A stretch of 64,000 nucleotides of DNA, from positions 1 through 64,000 of the forward strand of contig NTMA01000073.1 of the NCBI GenBank assembly GCA_002917075.1, given 5' to 3'. The notes beneath the pieces were generated by a model. The model did not search any database and was not told the origin of the DNA. It saw only the letters and a list, made by a program, of their open reading frames with translations. Made by a program: the position numbers and the translations under genes. Origin of the DNA: Hawksworthiomyces lignivorus. Lineage: Eukaryota > Ascomycota > Sordariomycetes > Ophiostomatales > Ophiostomataceae. This document shows positions 56,364-64,000 of this stretch, in pieces. Numbering within the stretch: position 1 is the stretch's first letter; each line of letters begins with the position of its first letter.

Positions 56364-57805
56364 GCCAGACTGGAACGGGAAGGAAGCAAAAGGAAAGGAT
56401 GAGCGCCGAAGACGGAATGGGCCTCTCCTAGAATTGGTCATGGGAGAGTGGCTTTGTCGGTCTGGGAGCCCAGATCCGCAGTGTATATTTTGTCGGCTGT
56501 GAAAAGATAAACTAAAATTTCAAGCATTGTCGAAACGACCACAAAGGATCTATTGATTCAATCACGGTGAAATCACTGTGGAATTTGCAGTGCGCAAGTA
56601 TTTGCCCCTCGGGTGGTGCAGTGTGAGTGATTGGGCAGAGAGAGTGCCTCTTCATGTCTTGTGCAGCCGTGAGCGTGATCGGTTTCTGCAGACAGAGACC
56701 TCGGGCCCAACCGGACCACCACGACTCCGGTACCCAGTCCGAGATGAGCCGGGCTGCTGTGCATGTGCTTGATTTGGCCCAGCCGGGAAATGCTAGCTCT
56801 CGTAATCCAGTTTACTGATCTCCAACGCAACCAACGCAAAAGAATGCTGCTGTATTGCAGCTGATCACGATTGGCATCGTCTTTTGTGAGTGTGGCTGTG
56901 AATGTTCTATTAAGCGTGCAAAGTTCTTTCCGTAGAGTTATTGTGTTTTGCTTCATATCGTGTCTGTTGGTAGTGAAAATGCAAAACGCCGATTGTGGCG
57001 CGATCAGCCAGCCGACAGAACCGTTGAAGACGGCAGGAACGGAGCGGCCAGCATCAGCTGCCAAATTTTCGGCACGGCAGGTCCGACCAAAAGACAGCTG
57101 CCGACTAATAATAATAACCGTAGTAGCATTGTGTTAAGTCCGCCGGAATGGGCAGCTTTTTTTTGTGGCATGCCAACGCAGGTGCGACTCGACCAAACGT
57201 GAAAATCGCAGCTTCTTATTCGGGGAAAGCCAAGGGAAACTAAAGCCCGTTCTTAGCAGCTGTGCTTAATTACATCTCGCGGACACAGCAGCTTTTCCCC
57301 CCGTCACTAAGCATTATATCAGTGCGCAGACGATCTCCTCAGATAAGATTCTCGTGCGTCTCAGCTTTTCGTCACGCCCTCACCAGCCCTCACGCCCTCG
57401 CCGTCTTCCATTATTCATTATTACCCTTCATCTTTTGCCAGCTCGAAAATCCCGTAAGATCCCAGCACATTAGGCAAACTCCAAGAACACGGCTTTGAGA
57501 CTCCGGCACTGCAAATTTCCGACCATGCAACAGAACCTCTAACGCGAGGCCTCTGTTTCTTTTTTTTTTTACCTTTCTTTGAACAGGCATCCCGTCTTTG
57601 CTCACACACCGTTGGATCTGTTTTCATTCTGCTTGTAAGATATCTTCCGGCGCCGCCTACTTGGCTCGCCGCGGAAGCCATCATACTGTTTCCTGCGTCT
57701 TGGTTCTCTTTCGGTCCTTTTATTTACTTTCCCCTCTTATTTTCCTCTTTTTTCTCCTATTGTTTATTTCCCTCTTTCTTTCTTATATGAGAAGAGCTCT
57801 CCAAG
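56364..57805. promoter_or_regulatory. Intergenic with probable promoter at right end
   Basis: 1.4 kb between two + strand genes. The last 400 bp are CT-rich, typical of fungal leaders. No additional gene recognised. Confidence 0.5.
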
Positions 57806-59435
57806 ATGTCGTCGACCACCAGTGATGTAAAAGTGAACCGCACTCCTATTCAGGTAATTATACGTTTCCAAGAAACCGGCATCTCCACTTCGATTCTCCA
57901 CTTCACATGCACATGTCTTAACAGAACAAACGCAGGTGGTAAACCGTCGCTCAGCCAGCCAAAGAGACTCTGGCAGCTTGTTCGTATATAGGTCCCCTCT
58001 TCAATGCCGTCGCAACATAGAAGGTGCAGACAGCTGACCAGGTCAAACCAAATCTCCACAGGCTAGCAGAGAAGCGGACCAGCGCGCCTACTAGCATCTC
58101 CTTTCTGCAGTACCATCCCGACTTTGACAGCATAGTCGGCAAAGATGCGCAGCATGCGCTCCTACTCTCGTCGACCGAGACGTCGCGCAACCCCTTCTTC
58201 CATGCAGGCTGCGCCTATGTGCTAGAGCCGGCGACCGGCGGCGGAGAAGAGGAAGTCTTGTTCACGACGTCCAACTTGCTGCAGACGTCGAGCAGCTCAC
58301 AGCTGCCGATTATCCTCATCTCGCGCGTCGTCCTGCGCCGCAACGGCGCCGGCGAAATTGTGGCCGTCGACTGGGCCAAGCTGCGCCCGCCGCCGAACAT
58401 GCCGATGCCGGCCGGCGCCATCCCATACGGGATCGGCGCTGGCGGCGGAAGTGGTAACGGCAGCATGAACAATGGCAACATAAACAACGGCAGCAGTCCC
58501 AGCAGCAGCGGCGTGCTCTACTGTGCGCAAGGCAACCCGAGCCCCGGCACCAGCGGCCTCTTCTACATGCCGCGCGGGCAGCCGCCGCAGGCGCTGGTGA
58601 CCAGCTACTACGGCCGCGACTTCAACTCGGTGCGCGACGTCGTGCGCGCGCCCGACGGCGCCCTGTGGTTCACCGACCCTTGTCTAGGCTTCGAGCGCGA
58701 CTTCCGCAAGCGGCCCCAGCTGCCTTGCCACGTCTACCGCTTCCACCCGTCATCCGGCGACCTACGTGTCGTCGCCGACGGCCTGCGCCGCCCCGTCGGC
58801 CTCTGCTTCAGCCCCGACGGCGCCACCCTCTACGTTGCCGACGCCGATCACGCCGACTACGCCGACGCCAGCACCGGCGGCGGCGGTGCCGCCAGCTTCT
58901 TTCTCCAGAATCCTGCCGCCGCTGCCGCCGCCGCCTCCACCGGCGCAGCCACTGTCTACGCTTATGACATCCTCCGCCGCTCTGGCGCCGACTTCCTCGC
59001 CAACCGCCGCGTCTTCGCCTATGCTCTGCGCGGTAGCCCGCTGTCTGTCCGCTGTGATGCCGCCGGCAACGTGTACGCTGCCTGCGCCGATGGCGTCGAG
59101 GTGTGGAACGCGGGCGGAACGCTGCTGGGTGTTATCGAGGTGCCAGGTAAGCGTGAGAGTGAGAGCGAGAATGGGAGAGAGATAAGGAGACAAGATCAAA
59201 GCTCTCCTGCCCCCCCCCCCCCCCCCCCCCTTTTTTTTTTTTTTTTTAATAACTGACCTGCTGACCTTCTCTCTTAGGCGGCGTCACCAGCTTCTGCTTC
59301 CCGCGAGAGGGCGAGATGTTCCTGTGCTCTGAGCAGCGACTGTGGTGGGTGCACTTCAAGCCGCGTATAGAGGTGTCGCGCTGGGGCGCCACGGCGATAC
59401 CGATGACAGTCGATCCTGATGACAACTTCATATGA
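57806..59435 (+). CDS. SMP-30/gluconolactonase-like (lactonohydrolase family) protein, four exons
   Basis: Proposed exons 57806-57853, 57936-57983, 58030-59146 and 59278-59435 (456 residues). Six-bladed propeller signatures: VRDVVRAPDGALWFTDP near 255-270, LRRPVGLCFSPDGATLYVADAD near 310-330, VRCDAAGNVYAACADGVEVW near 395-415, and GGVTSFCFP at the last splice site. The Asp/Asn residues of these motifs are those that bind the metal in SMP-30 lactonases. The last intron (131 bp, GTAAGC...CTTAG) carries a C21-T17 tract. Intron 2 is only 46 bp and is the weakest part of the model: the exon before it and the sequence after it are in different frames, with stops in both. Gly/Ala/Asn-rich loops are present. 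The lactone substrate is unknown. Confidence 0.75.
59210..59247 (+). repeat. C21-T17 tract in the last intron of the lactonohydrolase-like gene
   Basis: A 21-base C run followed directly by 17 T's, upstream of the CTGAC branch point. Length may be unreliable. Confidence 0.9.
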
Positions 59436-62400
59436 CATGAAAAGATGAAAGGGCACGACATTGTGAGATCTGGGCTGGCATACACGCAACAAGGCCATAT
59501 TCTTCATATCCGCGATAATTTATGAATCTTCTGTTTACTCTTGTTGTAGCACTTGCAGAAGGAAAAACGCGATTTTAAAAAAAAAAAAAATTTAATTACG
59601 AAAAGCATACCAAGGAGTGCATAGGAGAAAAAATAAACTCATCGAATACATCAAACGTGATTGGATATCTGTGGCTTATCTTCAGATGCAGAGAAAAACC
59701 GCGTGCGGCCTTCTGTTTCTCTTTCGGCCTTGCCTTTTGTTTACATTGGTTCCTCTAAACCATCACTATGGCCGCTTGGCCGGACACCCTAAGTCTAGGC
59801 CGAATTCATCTTTTTTAGGGAACTATAGCAAACCGATATGAATAGGCAGAGCAGAATTATTTTTCAAGTATAAATGAAAAGACCAAGGTAGGCCCGGATG
59901 GTCACATAAACAGAGCCCAAATCAACACATGATTTTGTGTTCGTTGTTTTGATTGTTTCCCCCTTTAAGTTTTCTCTCCGAAGGGGCAGGCCGCCACGTA
60001 CAAAATAAAAGGGGCCGATATCCCCGTTGGCGAGATATAGGACGAGGCACATAATTTGAGAAAAGAGAAGAGAGAAATTGGCAGGGCTGCAGGACGGCTG
60101 GCCTACAAACGAGGACCTCAGCGACCATGGCCCAAGTATACAAACACATACACACACACACACTTACACACGCATACGCGCACGAACCCACAGAAGCGAA
60201 TCTCTGCTCAATTTTGGTTCTTTTTCGGCAGATAAACATTGGCGAGGACGATCCATGCATACGGTGGTTCAACTCACCAAAAAACCAGACACAAGAAAAG
60301 AAAGGCAGAAAAAACACAAAAACAAAAGGAAAAGCAAAAGAATGAAAAGAGAACCTGAGATAAACCGGCAAGTAGCAGAACCCAAACTGACGTGCATGCT
60401 TATGGGAAGGGAACAGATCGGACAATGCCGTACGCGCATGAACTAAGATCTGCTCCTTTTTCACTCTCCAGCCTCGTATAAAACTAGGGATACAATTGCC
60501 GCTTTTACCTTCACTTACTTATTGACGAAGTGCAGCCTCCTTTTTGTTTACTTGCCGTAGACTCGAGGTTGATTCTTGGATTACCTTGATTTGGATGCTT
60601 TAGCTCCAGGTGTCTTTTATGTTGCCGTAGTCTGTTCGTACTTTCGGTCAGCCGCCAGTGGCCGATAGCCGAAGAGAAACACCAAAGTTAGAAAAGCAAC
60701 CCTGATCGTCATATACAGGGATTGCTTCTGTCTTCCTCGTTGAAAAAGATTTTGCTTAAACTTGAACTCATATGTATCTTGAAGTTCTGAAATATGGTAG
60801 TGGACAAGACTAGAGAATTGAAGATCAAAGAAAGAAATAAGGAGACTCAGGTTTCGTACGGCTTTGCCCGTTTTTCCCGTTCCGCGAGTCGTGTAACAGA
60901 AAGGTGGGCAAAAGAAGAGAGCAGAAGAAAGCACAACAGCTGAAAAAGATGAGTGCCTCAAAAGGAAGATCCTTCTTCCTCTTTCTTGCCGCCTCCCCTC
61001 TCCTGTTGAAGTCTGTCTCATGCTTCTCTTCTTGAGTTCATCCCATGTGATGCTACAGACTATCTTCCTTTAAGGACTCTATGGCGCGCTCGGCCTTGCA
61101 ATCTCGGCCGTTGCTCTCGGTGATTTATGTAAACCCGGCTAACGAAGAACGCAGCATCAGCAGTAATTAAAAGAAAGGAAAATTCAAATAAATAAATAAA
61201 TAAAGGGGGAAGGGAAGATGACAGTGGGAGAAGTGCAAGGAGAATGGCATTATTCCGATTGCCCGCTAAGTATGTGACCAGGTTTCTTTGTTGTCTACTT
61301 GCGTTTCCCAGGTTAATTCACCAGCGGTTTGCTTTCTTTCCCCCTTCAAAGTGCATATTCACTCCCTTTGTATCAAATACCAACTTCTGGGTATGGTTGT
61401 TTAGGTATCCATTGTGGTAACATCCGTTTGTTGCTTTTGACTCGTCTTATATGCAATATAATTTCTCCGCAGAGAGGGAGATACGCCAAGTGTGCTCTGA
61501 CCCGCGACAGGAACATCAATGACGCTCAGCGAATTTGCTGCTGTGGGACAGTTGTGCCGTCACAGTACTTCTTTGTTCTTGTTGGGTCGTCTCAGCGAGA
61601 CATTGCCTCTGTTTTGGCCTGCTCGCCTATGTCACTTTCTGTATTGCTCTCGTTTGCTTTATTTATCTGCCCAATTAATCTGTCGGTTCATTTATTCTTC
61701 GTCTCTCCCTCCGCGTCTTGTCTAGACCGGGTAAGAAAGAAAAAAATGGAGCACGGGGGTGTGAAGTAGGGGTGCGATGAACGGCAAATATATTGCTGAA
61801 GTAGCAGGAGAAGGTATGGATGAACAGAAAACGCGGTGCAAGCGAAGGGGTGCATGGGATTGAAAAGGGTGGTCACTTCATTTATGCAGGCAATCTATGT
61901 CGTTCGGAATATGTGTGAAGCAGGAAAAGAGAGCCGTCAACAGAGACGACAAGAGAGACGAGACAGATACCAGATGGAGACGACAGGAGACAGAAGGCGT
62001 TGAGTAAGAAGATAGAGACAGAAAGTACTTGATAGTACCGTGCACAGCGGTATCTTCCATCACAAGTAAAAATAAAAAATAAAAAAAAACAGAAGAGGCG
62101 ATCTGCGTTCTCTCTTGTCTCCCCGACTCTTCGTCCACAGTTTTGCTTTTGCATCCTCTTTCCTTCTTGCCTCCTCCCATCCCGTCTCATGCTTCTGGTG
62201 TAATCGATGCACACGTGCGTCAAGCGCGTGCGGAGAGATGCATGTATCGCACATGCATCACTAGTGTTATTTTGATTTTGTCTACTATTTCTTCCCTGTC
62301 GTCTGCAGTGTTGGGCCCTTACTTCTACCTCTCTATTTTAGCTTACACGCGGTCCGCATGATGATTTCTACGCAGAATTATTACGACGGCCCTAGCAGAG

Positions 62401-64000
62401 AGCAGGATATAATGAGAGCCGCGATTGAGATGAGATCTTACCCCGTTTACCAGCAAGTCCTGGGCTAGCAGATATCCCAGCGGCTCCAGGCACGTATCTT
62501 CAAGTCGTTTTCCCTTTCCGTGCGTTTCAATTCTTCCGGGCGGGTAGACAGGACTCGAAGCACCAGCCTGCCTTGTCTGTTGCGCCCTTCTGTCCTGCCG
62601 AGAAGATACAACCACCCCCAGGTCGTCTTGGGAGAACTTAGACTTTCCTGGTTGCAAACTCGAAACCGAGAGCAGAGAGAAAGGAAAAGAACTAAAGCAA
62701 AATGTGCTTGCGCCACACTCAGGAAGGGTCGAAACAGAGAAGCGAAGAAACGGACCATGGATGCCTTTATTTTGTCCAATTTGCATGTGTCCACGGGTGA
62801 AACGAGGTGAGAGCAGGGGTTTCTCATGGCATGTGGACGACAGGTAGTGAGAATACCGTTTTTTTTTCCTTGTGCAGCCTATGAACCTGGCCGCTTATGC
62901 ACCTGGCCGAGGAGCAGAAGAGACGAAAGAAGAGCCGGCTGGGCGAAGGGAAAAGACGTCTAAAATAGAAAATATAGAACAAAGCAGAGCAAGGAGGAAA
63001 GAAAGCGGTTACAGAGCAATATGTATTCTAATCTACGATGACGGCAAGAAAACTAAGAATACGACTGGTTTGAGAATAGAGAGGATCGCCGTCGATCTCC
63101 CCTTAGACAAATATGGCAAAAACAGAGAAGCGCCAAAAGGTTAAAAGAAAACCCTCTGTACCTGCATAAAACAGGGGTAGGACTCTTGCCTTTTTGGCGT
63201 TTTAAGGTTCGGCAACGGGCATAATTATTATGTTATCAGGGTATATGAGTATGGTAAGAGGTTGCAACCGATTAAGGGAGAAGGAGGCTGCAATGTGTCA
63301 AAATGTCCCTAAAAATGAAGGGGCATTTCACGGAGTAACACAAGAGAGAATACGGGAGCACGAGAAGGAAAGAACAGCGAAGGGAAATTGCGGAGCTCAA
63401 GATGAGCTTTCCCTGCACGTAGAAAGGTAGGTACATACCTACATGTAACTGCTTCGTGATATGCAAATTCGCTTTAACACGCGAAGAACACTGGAACGAA
63501 CGACTTTGCAAGTGGGGAAGGAACGTTTTCCAGAAGAATGTGCCTTCCTGTTTGGCTCTTTCAGGGCCTGGCCCGTACGGAGAAGTACAGTTCCACCCCT
63601 TCCTTGTTTCTTGTTCTGGTCCGGTACGACATAAAACAGACTCGAAATAAGTGAAAAGCCCCACACCTCACTACATACATAATGTATACCGCTACAAGTA
63701 AGTTCCTGACTTAGCAAGTACAGACGACTTGCAGCTCTTTTTTCTTTTTTGGCCTGTGGCCCTTGCTCTTGCGACAACCCCAGCCTTCCAAATTTAAAAA
63801 TTCTTTTTTTTTTTTTTGTTTCCTTAACCGTTTTTTCTTCTTGCTTCCCCCCCTCTTTTGCTTTTCGCGCCTCCTTCTCTTTCCTACATTTTTCTCCCCT
63901 TCCCACCGCCTTACCCACACCCCTCCCACACAAAACGTGCAGAAAAAATCTGTTAACTTCCTATCCGATTTGCTCTCTTTCCCTTTTCTTTCATATTCCT
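59436..64000. other. 4.5-kb region without recognisable genes at the right edge
   Basis: Open frames are low-complexity or lack domains. It contains a CA-rich repeat (about 60141-60183) and an AAAT repeat (about 61186-61203). From about 63.78 kb the + strand becomes almost pure C and T, which resembles the leader or promoter of a + strand gene starting beyond the window. Confidence 0.45.
60141..60183 (+). repeat. CA-rich microsatellite
   Basis: Tandem CA units with a few interruptions. Confidence 0.85.

Noticed and set aside
63439..63933. 164-codon Lys/Glu-rich - strand frame near the right edge
   Set aside because: Generated by CT-rich DNA; low complexity with no domain.

Overview
The window is nuclear DNA of a filamentous ascomycete (Pezizomycotina, most likely a Sordariomycete; the order cannot be fixed by eye). 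Support comes from short spliceosomal introns (46-131 bp, GTAAGT/GTACGT-type donors, CTAAC/CTGAC-type branch points), GC-rich third codon positions in housekeeping genes, HET-domain and NACHT/NB-ARC proteins, a Fot1/pogo transposon, and orthologues of fungal Rev7, Dcc1, Rad4, Cuz1, Mtp18 and Atp19. Most multi-exon models were built by hand from splice signals that restore the reading frame; none was checked against RNA or databases.

Layout. 1-123: acidic C-terminus of a + strand gene cut by the window edge. 0.9-4.9 kb: NACHT-ankyrin receptor (-). 5.3-7.6 kb: dead Fot1/pogo element with intact ends and a TA duplication. 8.1-16 kb: rev7 (+) converging on a large two-exon RhoGEF, probably Bud3-like (-). 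16.9-22.3 kb: esterase, tRNA-Leu(AAG), alpha/beta hydrolase, 2H phosphoesterase, and a broken membrane-protein gene. 23-26.3 kb: dcc1 (+) and an RNF216-like RBR ubiquitin ligase (-). 26.3-30.8 kb: 4.5 kb without recognisable genes, strongly purine-rich on the + strand. 30.8-35.8 kb: rad4/XPC (-) diverging from a Cuz1/ZFAND1 AN1 zinc-finger gene (+). 36.3-53.4 kb: island of non-self-recognition genes and transposon debris. It holds a fossil of an esterase-NACHT gene, two copies of an LTR-like repeat, a HET-NB-ARC-TPR gene (-), a LINE reverse-transcriptase fragment, a HET gene split by a -1 shift at a perfect slippery heptamer (+), and a large esterase-NACHT-HEAT receptor (+). 53.9-59.4 kb: mtp18 (-), atp19 (+) and an SMP-30/lactonohydrolase-like gene (+). 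59.4-64 kb: no gene recognised.

Functional themes. Three genes serve genome maintenance: Rev7 (translesion polymerase zeta), Dcc1 (Ctf18-RFC clamp loader, cohesion) and Rad4 (nucleotide excision repair). Two are mitochondrial (Mtp18, Atp19). Two touch the ubiquitin system (the RBR ligase, Cuz1-like). Four are HET or STAND-NTPase receptors of the kind used for allorecognition and innate immunity. Three of these have tandem C-terminal repeats (ANK, TPR, HEAT). The receptors lie among TE remnants, while the housekeeping genes are compact and intact.
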